Origin: Rhodoluna limnophila
GTDB taxonomy: Bacteria; Actinomycetota; Actinomycetes; Actinomycetales; Microbacteriaceae
NCBI RefSeq assembly: GCF_005845365.1
Contig: NZ_CP040509.1
Coordinates: forward strand, 1,240,001 to 1,304,000
DNA length: 64,000 bases
Direction: 5' to 3'
Shown here in pieces: positions 1 to 12,625 of the stretch. The notes under the pieces are model-generated. The model was not told the origin of the DNA. It saw only the letters and a list, made by a program, of their open reading frames with translations, and did not search any database. Position numbers and translations under genes: made by a program. Numbering within the stretch: the first letter of the stretch is position 1; every line of letters starts with the position of its first letter.

Positions 1-378
1 GAAGTGACCCAGGAACGCCGCAAGGTTTCAGGCTCAACCTGGCAAGAGGCGTCACTCCAGGCGCAAAAGCGCAACGAAGAAGAATCAGCCTTGACTCGAC
101 TTTGGGCCAACCTTGTTGGCGAGGCCACCGACCCTAATTTTCCGGCTCACGAGTATTTCTTGGAGCGCTACCGCAAGTCACGCACCAGCTTTGCTCTAGA
201 TATTGCCAACGATCACGGCCGGACCACGCCGAACCAAGAAGACCAGATGCAGGCAGCTATCATCATTGCCATCTGGGACGGCCTTCAGACCCAGTGGTTG
301 CTGGACCCTAAGTTTGAGATGCGCCCGGCATTTGAATACGCTATCTCGATGATTAGCCGTTACTCGCAATACAAGTAA
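1..378 (+). CDS. TetR-family regulator, C-terminal part (5' end cut off)
   Basis: The reading frame is open from the first base, so the gene almost certainly begins upstream; only about 125 C-terminal residues are visible. The residues resemble the ligand-binding helical half of TetR/AcrR regulators, with a penultimate helix rich in Ile/Ala followed by WDGLQTQWLLDP, a pattern common in the TetR C-terminal dimerisation domain. The DNA-binding helix-turn-helix would lie outside the window. A GTG at base 4 exists but has no visible ribosome site, so it is probably not the start. The gene converges on clpC across a shared terminator. The target and ligand cannot be told. Confidence 0.6.
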   Translation, partial: EVTQERRKVSGSTWQEASLQAQKRNEEESALTRLWANLVGEATDPNFPAHEYFLERYRKSRTSFALDIANDHGRTTPNQEDQMQAAIIIAIWDGLQTQWLLDPKFEMRPAFEYAISMISRYSQYK

Positions 379-421
379 GTACGGTTGAGCCCAAGACCCT
401 GCGGCCTTGAAGAACTCATAG

Positions 422-455
422 AAAAACCCCGCCGATAAAAATCGACGGGGTTTTT
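422..455. terminator. Bidirectional intrinsic terminator between the tetR-like gene and clpC
   Basis: A perfect stem AAAAACCCCGCCGAT / ATCGACGGGGTTTTT with a 4-base AAAA loop lies between two convergent genes. The A-tract on one side and the T-tract on the other let it stop transcription in both directions. Confidence 0.9.
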
Positions 456-466
456 GCTGTCTGCAA

Positions 467-2923
467 TTACATTGCCGATAGTGCTTCACGAACCTTGTTG
501 GTGAATACAAATTCGCCATCGGCAAAATCAACCTCAAGGTCAGAGGCGTTCTTTACCTCACCGTGCATGATCTTCTCGCTTAGTCGGTCCTCGATTTCTC
601 GCTGAACTGCACGGCGGAGTGGTCGGGCACCTAGCGCTGGGTCAAAGCCGATCTCAATCAGGCGGTCTTTAGCTGCCTGGGTTACTGAGATGGTCATGTC
701 GCGGTCTTCTAGGCGAACACCAAGACGCTTGATGAATAGATCAACAATCTGAACTAGTTCAGGCTTGGTTAGCTGAGGGAACACGATGGTCTCATCAACA
801 CGGTTAAGGAATTCAGGCTTGAAGTTCTTCTTGAGCTCCTCATTGACCTTGCCCTTCATGATCTCGTAGTCATTTGCAGCGCTGCCCTCTAGCGAGAAGC
901 CCATGGTTCCGCGAGAAATGTCGCGGGTTCCGAGGTTGGTGGTCATGATGATGATGGTGTTCTTGAAGTCAACAACGCGACCCTGGCCATCAGTCAAACG
1001 ACCCTCTTCAAGAATCTGCAGCAACGAGTTGAAGATGTCTGGGTGAGCCTTTTCGATTTCGTCGAATAGCACCACACTGAATGGCTTGCGGCGAACCTTC
1101 TCGGTAAGCTGGCCACCCTCTTCGAAGCCGACAAAGCCCGGAGGGGCACCGAATAGGCGGCTGACGGTGTGCTTCTCGCCGTACTCAGACATGTCGAGTG
1201 AGATTAGCGCACCCTCGTCGTCGAACAAGAACTCAGCCAAAGCCTTGGCTAGCTCGGTCTTACCAACACCGGTCGGGCCAGCAAAAATGAACGAACCAGA
1301 TGGGCGGTTAGGGTCCTTGAGGCCAGCACGCTGACGACGAATTGACTTAGAAATCGCAGCAATGGCATCTTCTTGGCCGATAACGCGCTTGTGCAGCTCG
1401 TCTTCCATAAAGATGAGCTTGGCACTCTCTTCTTCGGTCAACTTGAACACTGGAATACCGGTGGCCTGAGCCAAAACCTCAGCGATTAGGCCTTCGTCCA
1501 CGATGCCCTGCGCCGCAACGTTGCCCTGGCGGTACTCGCGCTCCATCCGGGCACGCTCGGCATTCAGCTTCTTTTCTTCGTCGCGCTTGGCGGCAGCCAA
1601 CTCAAATTCTTGAGCCTCAATTGCCTTTTCTTTTTCAACCTTGAGGGCCACGATCTTTTCTTCGATCTCGCGGAGCTCTGGCGGTGAAGACAAGATTGAG
1701 AGGCGCAAACGAGCACCGGCTTCATCAATTAGGTCGATGGCCTTGTCTGGCAGGAAGCGGTCGGTGATGTAGCGGTCAGATAGCTGAGCCGCAGCGACCA
1801 ACGCGCCATCGGTGATTGAAACCTTGTGGTGCACCTCATAGCGGTCACGAACACCCTTAAGAATGTTGATGGCCTGAGGCAACGATGGCTCGTTGACGGT
1901 TACCTGCTGGAATCGGCGGGTAAGCGCAGCGTCTTTTTCAAAGTGCTTACGGTACTCGTCAAGGGTTGTGGCACCGATGGTCTGCAGCTCACCGCGTGCT
2001 AGCAATGGCTTCAAAATTGAAGCAGCATCGATGGCGCCTTCGGCAGCACCCGCGCCAACCAAGGTGTGGATTTCGTCGATGAAGGTGATGATGTCGCCGC
2101 GCGTGCGGATTTCTTTGGTGACCTTCTTGAGGCGCTCTTCAAAGTCACCGCGGTAGCGTGAACCCGCGATGAGTGAACCCATGTCTAGGGTGTAAAGCTG
2201 CTTGCCCTTCAGAGTCTCAGGCACGTTGCCGTTGACGATGGCCTGAGCCAAACCCTCAACCACAGCGGTCTTACCAACACCCGGTTCACCAATCAGGATT
2301 GGGTTGTTCTTTGAGCGGCGGCTAAGAATCTGCATTACGCGCTCGATCTCGCGTTCGCGACCAATCACTGGGTCAAGCTTGCCCTCGGCAGCAGCCTGGG
2401 TCAGGTTGCGACCAAACTGGTCAAGAATCTGTGAGCCCTTTTGCTTCTCAGTGTTGTCTCCGCCAACAGCAACAGTCTCTTTACCCTGAAAACCTGACAG
2501 CAACTGGATTACCTGCTGACGAACACGGTTGGTGTCTGCTCCGAGCTTGGTCAAAACCTGGGCGGCAACACCCTCACCCTCGCGAATCAAACCCAATAGC
2601 AAGTGCTCGGTACCGATGTATGAGTGACCCAACTGCAGCGCCTCGCGAAGCGAAAGCTCAAGCACCTTTTTGGCGCGCGGGGTAAAAGGAATGTGACCGG
2701 ATGGAGCCTGCTGGCCCTGACCGATGATCTCTTGAACCTGTTCGCGAACGGAATCTAGGTTGATGCCCAGCGACTCTAGAGCTTTGGCAGCAACGCCCTC
2801 ACCCTCGTGAATCAAACCCAACAGGATGTGCTCCGTGCCGATGTAGTTGTGGTTTAGCAGCTTGGCTTCTTCTTGGGCCAGCACAACAACTCGACGAGCC
2901 TTGTCGGTGAATTTCTCGAACAT
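467..2923 (-). CDS. clpC: ClpC, ATP-dependent Clp protease unfoldase subunit
   Basis: ClpC is the AAA+ unfoldase that feeds substrates to the ClpP peptidase in the cytoplasm. The 818-residue protein shows two N-terminal Clp_N repeats (about 1-150), a first AAA+ module with Walker A GEPGVGKT (212-219) and Walker [13 protein letters not shown], a middle coiled-coil/UVR-like segment (about 400-470) and a second AAA+ module with GPTGVGKT (about 546-553) and [13 protein letters not shown]. The length and the short middle domain fit ClpC rather than ClpB. The ATG is preceded by GGAGTAAAA. A possible promoter (TTAGCA, 15-base spacer, TATAAC) lies in the 95 bases upstream. It stands alone between two terminators; no clpP is nearby. 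Confidence 0.97.
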   Translation of the reverse strand: MFEKFTDKARRVVVLAQEEAKLLNHNYIGTEHILLGLIHEGEGVAAKALESLGINLDSVREQVQEIIGQGQQAPSGHIPFTPRAKKVLELSLREALQLGHSYIGTEHLLLGLIREGEGVAAQVLTKLGADTNRVRQQVIQLLSGFQGKETVAVGGDNTEKQKGSQILDQFGRNLTQAAAEGKLDPVIGREREIERVMQILSRRSKNNPILIGEPGVGKTAVVEGLAQAIVNGNVPETLKGKQLYTLDMGSLIAGSRYRGDFEERLKKVTKEIRTRGDIITFIDEIHTLVGAGAAEGAIDAASILKPLLARGELQTIGATTLDEYRKHFEKDAALTRRFQQVTVNEPSLPQAINILKGVRDRYEVHHKVSITDGALVAAAQLSDRYITDRFLPDKAIDLIDEAGARLRLSILSSPPELREIEEKIVALKVEKEKAIEAQEFELAAAKRDEEKKLNAERARMEREYRQGNVAAQGIVDEGLIAEVLAQATGIPVFKLTEEESAKLIFMEDELHKRVIGQEDAIAAISKSIRRQRAGLKDPNRPSGSFIFAGPTGVGKTELAKALAEFLFDDEGALISLDMSEYGEKHTVSRLFGAPPGFVGFEEGGQLTEKVRRKPFSVVLFDEIEKAHPDIFNSLLQILEEGRLTDGQGRVVDFKNTIIIMTTNLGTRDISRGTMGFSLEGSAANDYEIMKGKVNEELKKNFKPEFLNRVDETIVFPQLTKPELVQIVDLFIKRLGVRLEDRDMTISVTQAAKDRLIEIGFDPALGARPLRRAVQREIEDRLSEKIMHGEVKNASDLEVDFADGEFVFTNKVREALSAM

Positions 2924-3018
2924 TTTTACTCCATTCGCCAGCTTTGGTTATAGCTGTCTAATAGAAATGCTAAGTCGGGTAATCCGGCTGTGGGGGCTTG
3001 TTCGCTGTAGGGAAAACG

Positions 3019-3048
3019 AAAAGACCCAAGCCAAAGCTCGGGTCTTTT
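3019..3048 (-). terminator. Terminator of the nrdHIEF operon
   Basis: Read on the minus strand, AAAAGACCCGAGC pairs with GCTTGGGTCTTTT around a TTTG loop, with one mismatch, and ends in a T-run. It sits 18 bases after the nrdF stop and separates nrdF from the clpC promoter. Confidence 0.8.
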
Positions 3049-3066
3049 CTTAGTGATTTTGAGTGA

Positions 3067-4092
<1,026 letters not shown>

Positions 4093-6237
4093 CTAGAGCA
4101 TGCAGCTTACGCACTCATCGACAGCGGTACCCTCGAGGGCCATCTGGCGAATACGTACGTAGTAGATGGTCTTGATGCCTGCGCGCCAAGCCTGGATCTG
4201 GGCCTTGTTAACATCGCGAGTGGTTGCGGTGTCTTTGAAGAACAAGGTCAGTGAAAGGCCCTGGTCTACGTGCTGGGTTGCAGCTGCGTAGGTGGCAATG
4301 ATCTTCTCTGGGCCGATTTCGTAGGCGTCGTCGTAGTACTCAAGGTTGTCGTTGGTTAGGTAAGGAGCTGGGTAGTAAACGCGGCCCAACTTACCCTCTT
4401 TACGGATCTCAATCTTTGACGCAACCGGGTGAATCGAGCTGGTTGAGTTGTTGATGTAAGAGATCGAACCGGTTGGTGGCACAGCCTGAAGGTTCTGGTT
4501 GTAGATACCGTCCTTCATGACTGCAGCCTTTAGCTGGCGCCAGTCTTCCTGGTTAGGAATCTCGATACCGGCGTTGGCAAACAACTCTGCAACGCGCTCG
4601 GTCTCAGGTGACCAAACCTTGTCGGTGTACTTGTCGAAGAACTCACCGGTTGCGTACTTTGAGTTTTCAAAACCACCAAAGGCCTTGCCTCGTTCGCGAG
4701 CGATGGTGTTTGAAGCCTTTAGAGCGTGGAACAGAACGGTGTAGAAGTAGATGTTGGTGAAGTCAATACCTTCTTCAGAGCCGTAGTGAACGCGCTCGCG
4801 TGCCAGGTAACCGTGAAGGTTCATCTGGCCCAGACCAATTGCGTGAGACTCATCGTTGCCGTACTTGATTGAGGTCACTGAATCGATGTCGCTCAGGTCA
4901 GAAACAGCAGTCAAAGCACGGATAGATGCCTCAATGGTGCGACCAAAGTCTGGTGAGTCCATTGCCTTGGCAATGTTCAATGAACCTAGGTTGCAAGAGA
5001 TGTCCTTGCCGACATCCTTGTAGCTGAGGTCAGCGTTGTAGGTGGTTGGGGTGTTGACCTGAAGAATCTCAGAGCACAGGTTTGACATGTTGATGCGGCC
5101 AGCAATTGGGTTCTCGCGGTTCACAGTGTCTTCGTAAACGATGTATGGGTAGCCCGACTCAAACTGAAGCTCAGCAATGGTCTCGAACAAAGCACGTGCC
5201 TTGATCTTGGTCTTGCGAATGCGAGCGTCATCAACCATGTCCTGGTAGTGCTCGGTGACCGAGATGTCACTGAACGGAACACCGTAAACGCGCTCAACAT
5301 CGTATGGAGAGAACAGGTACATGTCATCGTTGTTCTTAGCCAGCTCAAGGGTTACGTCTGGAATAACCACACCAAGACTCAGGGTCTTGATACGAATCTT
5401 CTCGTCGGCGTTCTCACGCTTGGTGTCGAGGAACTTCATGATGTCTGGGTGGTGAACGTTTAGGTAAACCGCACCCGCACCCTGGCGTGCGCCAAGCTGG
5501 TTTGCGTAGCTAAATGCGTCTTCCAACATCTTCATAACCGGGATAACGCCCGATGACTGGCCTTCGATCTTCTTGATCGGTGCACCTGATTCACGGATGT
5601 TGGTTAGTGACAGTGCCACACCGCCACCGCGCTTTGAAAGCTGCAGCGATGAGTTGATGGCACGTGAGATTGACTCCATGTTGTCTTCGGTACGAAGCAA
5701 GAAACATGAGACAAATTCGCCGCGCTGGGCCTTGCCACAGTTTAGGAAGGTTGGGGTTGCCGGCTGGAAACGACCGGTGATCATTTCTTCAACCAACATG
5801 AGGGCACGGTCTTCGTCGCCCTCGGCAAGGGTAAGTGCCACCATGACCACGCGGTCTTCGAAGCGCTCTAGGTAGTGCTTGCCATCAAAGGTCTTTAGCG
5901 CGTAGCTGGTGTAGAACTTGAAGGCACCTAGGAATGACTCAAAACGGAACTTGAATGAGTAAGCGAAGTCGTGGATCTTCTGCAGGAACTCAAAGCTGTA
6001 GGCGTCAAGAATTGGCTTCTCGTAGTAGTCGTGCTCAACCAGGTAGTCAAGGCGCTCTTTGAGGTTGTGGAAGAACACGGTGTTCATGTTCACGTGCTCT
6101 AGGAAGTACTCGCGAGCAGCCTGCTTGTCTTTATCGAACTGAATCTTGCCGTCTTTGTCATACAAGTTCAGCATTGCGTTCAGCTCGTGGTAGCTGTATC
6201 CGGTGCGAGGGGCCTTCTCAATCAGAGTGTTTTCCAC
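4093..6237 (-). CDS. nrdE: Class Ib ribonucleoside-diphosphate reductase, alpha subunit (NrdE)
   Basis: NrdE is the catalytic subunit that reduces NDPs to dNDPs. The 714-residue length and the lack of an N-terminal ATP-cone match class Ib. The last residues, DECVSCML, contain the redox cysteine pair C709/C712 that passes electrons from the glutaredoxin-like NrdH to the active site. The finger-loop and substrate region [11 protein letters not shown] carries an active-site cysteine. Its start overlaps the end of nrdI by 16 bases, which points to translational coupling. Nothing looks damaged. Confidence 0.97.
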   Translation of the reverse strand: MENTLIEKAPRTGYSYHELNAMLNLYDKDGKIQFDKDKQAAREYFLEHVNMNTVFFHNLKERLDYLVEHDYYEKPILDAYSFEFLQKIHDFAYSFKFRFESFLGAFKFYTSYALKTFDGKHYLERFEDRVVMVALTLAEGDEDRALMLVEEMITGRFQPATPTFLNCGKAQRGEFVSCFLLRTEDNMESISRAINSSLQLSKRGGGVALSLTNIRESGAPIKKIEGQSSGVIPVMKMLEDAFSYANQLGARQGAGAVYLNVHHPDIMKFLDTKRENADEKIRIKTLSLGVVIPDVTLELAKNNDDMYLFSPYDVERVYGVPFSDISVTEHYQDMVDDARIRKTKIKARALFETIAELQFESGYPYIVYEDTVNRENPIAGRINMSNLCSEILQVNTPTTYNADLSYKDVGKDISCNLGSLNIAKAMDSPDFGRTIEASIRALTAVSDLSDIDSVTSIKYGNDESHAIGLGQMNLHGYLARERVHYGSEEGIDFTNIYFYTVLFHALKASNTIARERGKAFGGFENSKYATGEFFDKYTDKVWSPETERVAELFANAGIEIPNQEDWRQLKAAVMKDGIYNQNLQAVPPTGSISYINNSTSSIHPVASKIEIRKEGKLGRVYYPAPYLTNDNLEYYDDAYEIGPEKIIATYAAATQHVDQGLSLTLFFKDTATTRDVNKAQIQAWRAGIKTIYYVRIRQMALEGTAVDECVSCML

Positions 6238-6623
6238 AGTTGTTCCATCTTTTCTTCTACGGCCGCCACGTCATACGGGGTGCCTAGTAATTCGAATTTG
6301 TAAATCAGGGGTACCTGGAGCTTGAGCGAGATAATCTCGCCGGCTCTGCAGTACTTGTCGCCGAAGTTGGTGTTGCCAGCTGCGATGACGGCTTTAGCGT
6401 TTTTTCTGTTTTCAGGGTCGTTGAGAAACCGAATCACCTGTTTTGGAACACTGGTGAGGTCATCACCTGCCCCGTATGTCGGAGAGATCAGTACATAGGG
6501 CTGGGCTACTTGAAGTGCCGGCTCGGATGCGTGAAGCGGGATTCGGAAGGCCCGAACATTCAGCTTCTCAACAAAGCGTTTGGTGTTTTCGGAGACGTTC
6601 GAAAAATAAACGACGTCTAGCAT
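6222..6623 (-). CDS. nrdI: NrdI flavodoxin-like activator of NrdF
   Basis: NrdI is a small flavodoxin that makes the oxidant needed to build the manganese-tyrosyl radical of NrdF. The 133 residues begin with a typical FMN phosphate loop, [16 protein letters not shown] (about 6-21), and contain SPTYGAGDD and [13 protein letters not shown], the usual flavin-contacting loops. It lies 9 bases after nrdH and overlaps nrdE, the standard H-I-E order of actinobacteria. Confidence 0.96.
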   Translation of the reverse strand: MLDVVYFSNVSENTKRFVEKLNVRAFRIPLHASEPALQVAQPYVLISPTYGAGDDLTSVPKQVIRFLNDPENRKNAKAVIAAGNTNFGDKYCRAGEIISLKLQVPLIYKFELLGTPYDVAAVEEKMEQLWKTL

Positions 6624-6632
6624 GGCTAGGTT

Positions 6633-6860
6633 TTAGGCTGCGCCGAGTGCTGAGATCTTGTCAGGGCGGAAGCCTGACCAGTGGCTGTCGCCAGCAACTA
6701 CAACTGGTGCCTGTGCATAGCCGAGTGACTTGACTAGCTCAAGAGCCGCTTCGTCCTCGCTCATGTCAACAGAAACGTACTCAAGTTCTTTGCGGTCAAG
6801 CAGCTTTTTGGTGCTGTCGCACTGCACGCATGAAGGCAGGGTGTAAACGGTGATAGTCAT
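6633..6860 (-). CDS. nrdH: NrdH glutaredoxin-like electron donor for class Ib RNR
   Basis: NrdH is a thioredoxin-fold redoxin that re-reduces the NrdE C-terminal cysteines, itself usually reduced by thioredoxin reductase. The 75-residue product has the CVQC active site (C11/C14) and the family signature WSGFRPDKI near the C-terminus. I chose the ATG at 6860 rather than an upstream one at 6893: it is preceded by AGAGGAGAG at proper spacing and gives the usual NrdH N-terminus MTITVYT. It is the first gene of the operon, downstream of probable NrdR boxes. Confidence 0.96.
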   Translation of the reverse strand: MTITVYTLPSCVQCDSTKKLLDRKELEYVSVDMSEDEAALELVKSLGYAQAPVVVAGDSHWSGFRPDKISALGAA

Positions 6861-6968
6861 AAATCTCTCCTCTAAAGAACTGTTTTGCAGCAACTAAGCC
6901 ATTCCCCCGTGACGTCGCTTCTATGCGATGTTCGGTAAACCCTTGATTTTGCTGGTTTTTACCGAAAA

Positions 6969-7015
6969 ATGGCTTATTTAGTTGTTGCATCAGTTTATGA
7001 CACTAGATGTAGTTT
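6969..7015 (-). promoter_or_regulatory. Probable pair of NrdR boxes upstream of nrdHIEF
   Basis: ACACTAGATGTAGTTT at 7000-7015 closely fits the palindromic NrdR box (acaCwAtATaTwgtgt). A second, weaker copy with only its right half conserved (ATTTAGTTG) can be placed at 6969-6984, centred 31 bases away, which is the spacing typical of NrdR box pairs. NrdR represses RNR genes when dATP is plentiful. The nrdR gene is not in this window. Confidence 0.6.
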
Positions 7016-7071
7016 GCCTAATCGTGTCGGCGTGTTGAGGATTTTTTTACTTAGTTGTTGTTTTTCAGTGC

Positions 7072-7248
7072 TTATTTGCCCTGTTTTGCCTCGCGCTCAG
7101 CGCGAATTTCGGCTTCCATTTCTTGATAAACCTGACGCTCTTTAGAGTCGGCGCGCAGAATTCCGCGCATCATGATCCAAAAGATTCCGCCAACAGCAAC
7201 CGGCGGCACTAGTGCCAATAGGGCATCCCAAAGAACTTGCAGATCCAT
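7072..7248 (-). CDS. Tiny membrane protein coupled to lysS (58 residues)
   Basis: This ORF begins 2 bases after the lysS stop with an ATG preceded by GGTGAAG inside the lysS end. The 58-residue product starts MDLQVLWDALLALVPPVAVG, has one transmembrane helix (about 8-29, ending GGIFWIMM) and then a highly charged helix rich in Glu, Arg and Lys (33-58). I do not recognise a named family. The tight coupling, clean ribosome site and amphipathic tail argue that it is real. It may be a small membrane anchor or stress protein; the function is unknown. Confidence 0.75.
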   Translation of the reverse strand: MDLQVLWDALLALVPPVAVGGIFWIMMRGILRADSKERQVYQEMEAEIRAEREAKQGK

Positions 7249-7250
7249 AA

Positions 7251-8768
<1,518 letters not shown>

Positions 8769-8778
8769 GCGAGTGCTC

Positions 8779-9621
8779 CTAAAAAGTTATTTCGATGTTG
8801 TCGATCAATCGGGTTTGGCCGACAACCGCTGCAATTAGCAATAGCGCGCGGCCTTTGAATTCATCGTTGATTGGTTCAAAAGAATTGGCCGCTACCAAGG
8901 CAATGTAATCAAGTTTAGCCTCAGGCGCCTTTGACATAAAGGCCCGGGCGGATTCGAGAGCAGCACTTGGGCTGGCGGCATTAGTGTGTCCGGCTCGCAA
9001 AGCTGCCGACAGTTGCTCGGCAACCTTATGGGCATCGACACTTAGGTAGCGGTTGCGGCTAGACATAGCCAAACCACTAGGCTCGCGCACAGTAGGCGCC
9101 GCAACAATTTGCAAGGCCGGGTAGTCAACTTTGGCCATTTGCTTAATCAAAAACAGCTGCTGGGCATCTTTTTGCCCGAACACTGCAAAATCCGGTTTCA
9201 CCAGGTCAAATAGCCTGGCCACAACGGTCAGCATTCCATCAAAGTGGCCGGGGCGGGCTGCGCCTTCATAAACCACACCGATTTCTCCGGCGCTCTTGGT
9301 TGGTTCGGCCACTGATCCCGCTGGGTAAACATCGTCGACTGAAGGCGCAAAAAGGACATCGGTGTTGACCACCTCGAGGCTTTCAACATCAGCATCAAGT
9401 GTGCGCGGGTACTTATCGAAGTCTTCGCCGGCACCAAACTGAAGCGGATTTACAAAAATGGAAACCACGACAAAGTCGGCGTGCTTGCGAGCTGCGGCAA
9501 TTAGCGAGAGGTGCCCCGCGTGCAGGGCACCCATGGTTGGCACCAGGGCAACTTTTTTACCCTCAGAGCGCGCGACCGAAACCTCAGTGGCTAACTGAGA
9601 GACCGTGGTGGCTATGTGCAT
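8779..9621 (-). CDS. panC: Pantothenate synthetase
   Basis: PanC joins D-pantoate and beta-alanine with ATP to make pantothenate, the coenzyme A precursor. In the 280-residue protein the HIGH-like nucleotide motif [15 protein letters not shown] lies at 28-41 and the KMSKS-like loop [12 protein letters not shown] at 181-192. The stop of the DUF2520 gene and the panC ATG share one base (TAATG), so the two are translationally coupled. DUF2520/Rossmann proteins are often found next to panC in actinobacteria; a link to pantoate supply is plausible but unproven. No panB or panD is visible here. Confidence 0.96.
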   Translation of the reverse strand: MHIATTVSQLATEVSVARSEGKKVALVPTMGALHAGHLSLIAAARKHADFVVVSIFVNPLQFGAGEDFDKYPRTLDADVESLEVVNTDVLFAPSVDDVYPAGSVAEPTKSAGEIGVVYEGAARPGHFDGMLTVVARLFDLVKPDFAVFGQKDAQQLFLIKQMAKVDYPALQIVAAPTVREPSGLAMSSRNRYLSVDAHKVAEQLSAALRAGHTNAASPSAALESARAFMSKAPEAKLDYIALVAANSFEPINDEFKGRALLLIAAVVGQTRLIDNIEITF

Positions 9622-10328
9622 TAGCTCAGCAGTTCCTCTGGGTCGAGCGGCTTGTGGCCATCGGCTAGGGCTTGCTCTACGGCACTGCGAATCAGGGGCC
9701 CGATGACCCCGCGAGGGTTTTCGATTCCCACGTTTTCTAGCAATCCGATTGCCTGATTCACGATCATCTTTGAGAACGAGTTAGCAACCGATACCGCCTC
9801 GAAATATGTCGCGCGATCTGCCTCGGCAACAACAATTGGCTCGGCGCCCATCTCGATAACCAAGGCCTGCGCAATCGGCAGGGCCACGTTAGGTGCCGAG
9901 ACCGCAAAGTAGCTCTCACGAATTTTGACCAGATCAATGCTGGTTCCGGTAAAGGTCATGGCCGGGTGAATCGCCAGCGGAATCACTCCCGCTCCGGCGG
10001 CCGGGGCCAAGACAGAGTATCCGTGCTCACCGGCGGTGTGGGCTACCAACTGCCCCGCACGCCAAACACCGGCAGCAGCCAAGCCAGAAACCATCGGTGC
10101 AATTTGATCTGCCGGAATAGCCAAAACCACCAGGTCTGCCTCAGCAATTAGGTCTGGAATCGCAAGCAACGGGACCTCGGGAATCAGTGCGTCTAAGCGC
10201 TCGAGATTTTGCGGGCTTGCACTTGCCACACCGATGAGGTTGTGCCCGGCAGCAGCCAGGGCCTGTCCCAAGACTGCGCCAACTGGTCCAGCCCCGATGA
10301 TTCCGACAGCCAGTCTTCCGTTACTCAA
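9621..10328 (-). CDS. Rossmann-fold / DUF2520 protein, probable NAD(P)-dependent oxidoreductase
   Basis: The product has an N-terminal Rossmann fold with the dinucleotide loop GIIGAGPVGAVLG and a helical C-terminal DUF2520 domain containing AIHPAMTF, an arrangement resembling 6-phosphogluconate dehydrogenase-like and pyrroline-carboxylate-reductase-like enzymes. I set the start at the TTG at 10328 (235 residues): it overlaps the stop of the preceding gene as TTGA, has AGGTG 7 bases upstream, and puts the Rossmann fold near the N-terminus, whereas the longer ORF adds an Arg-rich stretch that is a shadow of the upstream gene. The substrate is unknown. Its coupling to panC suggests a pantoate-related ketopantoate reductase role (inference). 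Confidence 0.85.
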   Translation of the reverse strand: MSNGRLAVGIIGAGPVGAVLGQALAAAGHNLIGVASASPQNLERLDALIPEVPLLAIPDLIAEADLVVLAIPADQIAPMVSGLAAAGVWRAGQLVAHTAGEHGYSVLAPAAGAGVIPLAIHPAMTFTGTSIDLVKIRESYFAVSAPNVALPIAQALVIEMGAEPIVVAEADRATYFEAVSVANSFSKMIVNQAIGLLENVGIENPRGVIGPLIRSAVEQALADGHKPLDPEELLS

Positions 10329-10825
10329 GCGGGGTTCACCTCGGTGGACGAACCAGCGCCTGCGGAGCCTGCTTGACCGTCGCGGCCATCGTCGCGAATA
10401 CGGCAAACGCGCTCAATAACTATGCCGGCAACCACCATCAAAATTGCACCGATGAGAGCTGCGAGGTTTGGCCAGATTCCGGCGGGAATCACCGGCGAGG
10501 TTGCCTGCAGCCAAACCACACCCGCGTGCCAACCGGTAAAGATTGCACCTGAGATTGCGATGGCCTTGGCTAGCAGCACAACTCGAACTGCGTAAAACGG
10601 ATTGAGCAGGGCGGCTGGCTTTGCCTTGGTTGCTCGCGTTCGGCGGATCATTGGAATTGCAAAAATGACCAGCAGGATGGCTACGGTTGGCAGGGTAAAA
10701 ATCATGGTGAAAGCTGCAACTGGAACCTGGCCGCCATTGGCAACAATTAGGCGCGGAACCAGGTAGCCCGCGGTAGCCGCCAGAACGGCCCAAGCCAAAA
10801 GCGTTTGAACTTTGGTCGGCTTCAT
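10325..10825 (-). CDS. DUF3180 membrane protein
   Basis: The 166-residue protein has four predicted transmembrane helices (about 9-28, 38-58, 81-101 and 118-140) and a Gly/Asp-rich polar tail. It matches the actinobacterial DUF3180 family by sequence feel and by place, directly after folK. The start overlaps folK as ATGA and the stop overlaps the next gene as TTGA. The function is unknown; conserved position in the folate operon suggests a housekeeping rather than accessory role. Confidence 0.85.
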   Translation of the reverse strand: MKPTKVQTLLAWAVLAATAGYLVPRLIVANGGQVPVAAFTMIFTLPTVAILLVIFAIPMIRRTRATKAKPAALLNPFYAVRVVLLAKAIAISGAIFTGWHAGVVWLQATSPVIPAGIWPNLAALIGAILMVVAGIVIERVCRIRDDGRDGQAGSAGAGSSTEVNPA

Positions 10826-11319
10826 CTAACTAGCCAGACCTGGTCTTTAATGGGCTCGGCCAGCTCTTTGACTGATCCGTATCCGGGCAAAACAGCATCC
10901 GGTTCAAGCAGTGACCAAGGCACCAGCACAAATGCGCGCTCAGAAGCACGAGGGTGCGGGAGGGTCAACTCTTTGCCCACCTTGATCTCGTTGCCATAGG
11001 TGATGATGTCGATGTCGAGGGTTCGCGAGCCCCAGCGCTCAAGGCGAATTCGCCCGTGCTCGGTCTCGATTCGGCGAATCTCGTTTAGCAACTCTTTTGG
11101 CTTGAGCGTGGTCTCGATTCGAACCACACCGTTTAGGTAGTTGGGCTTGGTTTCATCGGTGCCGGCCTCGGTTAACGCCACCGATTCGACCAGCGGTGAG
11201 CAAAGAACACCCTTGATGCCCGGGGTTACCGCCAGCGCTTTGAGCGCCGAGCGAATGGTCTTGCGGCGCTTGCCGAGGTTTCCGCCCAACGCCAAAATTG
11301 CCTTTACCGGTTCAGCCAT
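10822..11319 (-). CDS. folK: 2-amino-4-hydroxy-6-hydroxymethyldihydropteridine pyrophosphokinase (HPPK)
   Basis: FolK moves pyrophosphate from ATP to 6-hydroxymethyl-dihydropterin, the step before dihydropteroate synthase in folate synthesis. The 165 residues start with ILALGGNLGKR and contain the signature RWGSRTLDIDIITYGNE with the two metal-binding aspartates, then LPHPRASERAFVLVPW. It lies 3 bases after folB and overlaps the DUF3180 gene. All expected residues are present. Confidence 0.96.
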   Translation of the reverse strand: MAEPVKAILALGGNLGKRRKTIRSALKALAVTPGIKGVLCSPLVESVALTEAGTDETKPNYLNGVVRIETTLKPKELLNEIRRIETEHGRIRLERWGSRTLDIDIITYGNEIKVGKELTLPHPRASERAFVLVPWSLLEPDAVLPGYGSVKELAEPIKDQVWLVR

Positions 11320-11322
11320 GAC

Positions 11323-11742
11323 TCAGCCCTCACTGCCAATTGCGCTGGCTTTATCAAAACGGCGTTTGGCCTTGACGGTGACCGAAACATCTTGAAACTC
11401 ATGATTAATTGGTGCGTTTGGTTTGTGCACTGTGATTTTTGCCTTGAGCACAGGGCTGGCTGGACCACCAAAATTTAGGGCCAAATCCAAAAGGCGCTGG
11501 GCCAAAGTCTCGATCAGGTCGACCGGCTCGTGCTTCACGTTCTCGATGATGGCTTCGGCCAACTCACCATAGTGAACCGTGTTGCTGAGGTCATCGGTAA
11601 TGGCAGCTTTGTGACCGGCAACCCAAACCGTCGCATCAATCAAAAACTCCTGGCCGTTTTCGCGCTCAAACTCAAACACCCCGTGGTGCGCAAAAACTTT
11701 TAGCCCAGTGAGCTTGATTTTGAACTGCTGAACGGCGGCCAT
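11323..11742 (-). CDS. folB: Dihydroneopterin aldolase
   Basis: FolB splits dihydroneopterin into 6-hydroxymethyl-dihydropterin and glycolaldehyde. The 139-residue protein shows FKIKLTGLKVFAHHGVFEFERENGQ, the pterin-binding N-terminal strand with the conserved HHGV motif, and VDLIETLAQRLLDLAL in the middle, as in the family. It is longer by about 15 residues at the C-terminus than minimal FolB proteins. It sits between folP and folK with gaps of 3 bases on each side. Confidence 0.95.
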   Translation of the reverse strand: MAAVQQFKIKLTGLKVFAHHGVFEFERENGQEFLIDATVWVAGHKAAITDDLSNTVHYGELAEAIIENVKHEPVDLIETLAQRLLDLALNFGGPASPVLKAKITVHKPNAPINHEFQDVSVTVKAKRRFDKASAIGSEG

Positions 11743-11745
11743 GAG

Positions 11746-12612
11746 TTAACTCTGCCCCTCTTCGCTACCCTGGCGCAGCGCTTCGACTACCGAGATTGCA
11801 TCGCTAGTCGCGATTACGTTGTGCACTCGGACACCCCAGATCTTGCGTTGCAGCAGCAGGGCGGTGAGAACCGCGGTTGCCAAATCCCTTCGATTATTCG
11901 AGATCTCGCTCACCTCAGGCTCAAGACCTGGCTCAAGCGCACCGGCGATAAACCGTTTGCGACTTGCACCGACCAGGATCGGCAAATCTAACTTCTCCAG
12001 CTCGTCCAGCCGGGCAACCAGCTGCCAGTTTTGCTGCATGTCTTTGGCAAAACCCAAACCCGGATCAATGATGATTTTGCTGCGCTTCACACCAGCTGCA
12101 ATCGCGGCATCCACCCGCGCCTGCAACTCAATGGCAACCTCGCGAGCAACATCGATGTACTGGGCGTTGTTCTGCATCTCATCGCTAAAACCACGCCAGT
12201 GAGAAATGATTAGCTTTGCGCCCGATGCTGCAGCCAGGCTAAACATTTTTTCGTCGGCCAGTCCACCAGAAACATCGTTAATGATCGAGGCACCGGCGGC
12301 AACAGATGCCAACGCCGTCGAAGCATTCATGGTGTCGATACTGATCAACACATCGCGGCGATCAATTTTTTGCAGCTCTTCAACGATTGCTTCGATTACC
12401 GGAATCACTCGCGCCAATTCGATTTCTGGGCTCACTCGAGCTGCACCCGGCCTGGTTGATTCACCGCCGATGTCGATAATGTTGGCGCCACCCATAATCA
12501 ACAGGCGGGCGTGATCAAGCGCTGACTCAACTGAGGTGTATTCGCCACCATCGCTGAATGAATCTGGGGTGACATTTAGAACACCCATTACTAGGGGCCG
12601 GTTGAAAGTCAT
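11746..12612 (-). CDS. folP: Dihydropteroate synthase
   Basis: FolP condenses the pterin pyrophosphate with p-aminobenzoate and is the sulfonamide target. From the ATG at 12612 the product has 288 residues and opens MTFNRPLVMGVLNVTPDSFSDGG, so the pterin-binding signature starts at residue 13 as in the family. An ORF extending to 12726 would overlap folE by 100 bases and add an unrelated N-terminus; I rejected it. GESTRPGA, IIIDPGLGFAKD and LVGASRKRFIAG are the other classical blocks. It is part of the ftsH-folEPBK run. Confidence 0.96.
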   Translation of the reverse strand: MTFNRPLVMGVLNVTPDSFSDGGEYTSVESALDHARLLIMGGANIIDIGGESTRPGAARVSPEIELARVIPVIEAIVEELQKIDRRDVLISIDTMNASTALASVAAGASIINDVSGGLADEKMFSLAAASGAKLIISHWRGFSDEMQNNAQYIDVAREVAIELQARVDAAIAAGVKRSKIIIDPGLGFAKDMQQNWQLVARLDELEKLDLPILVGASRKRFIAGALEPGLEPEVSEISNNRRDLATAVLTALLLQRKIWGVRVHNVIATSDAISVVEALRQGSEEGQS

Positions 12613-12625
12613 TTTGAAATCAGTC

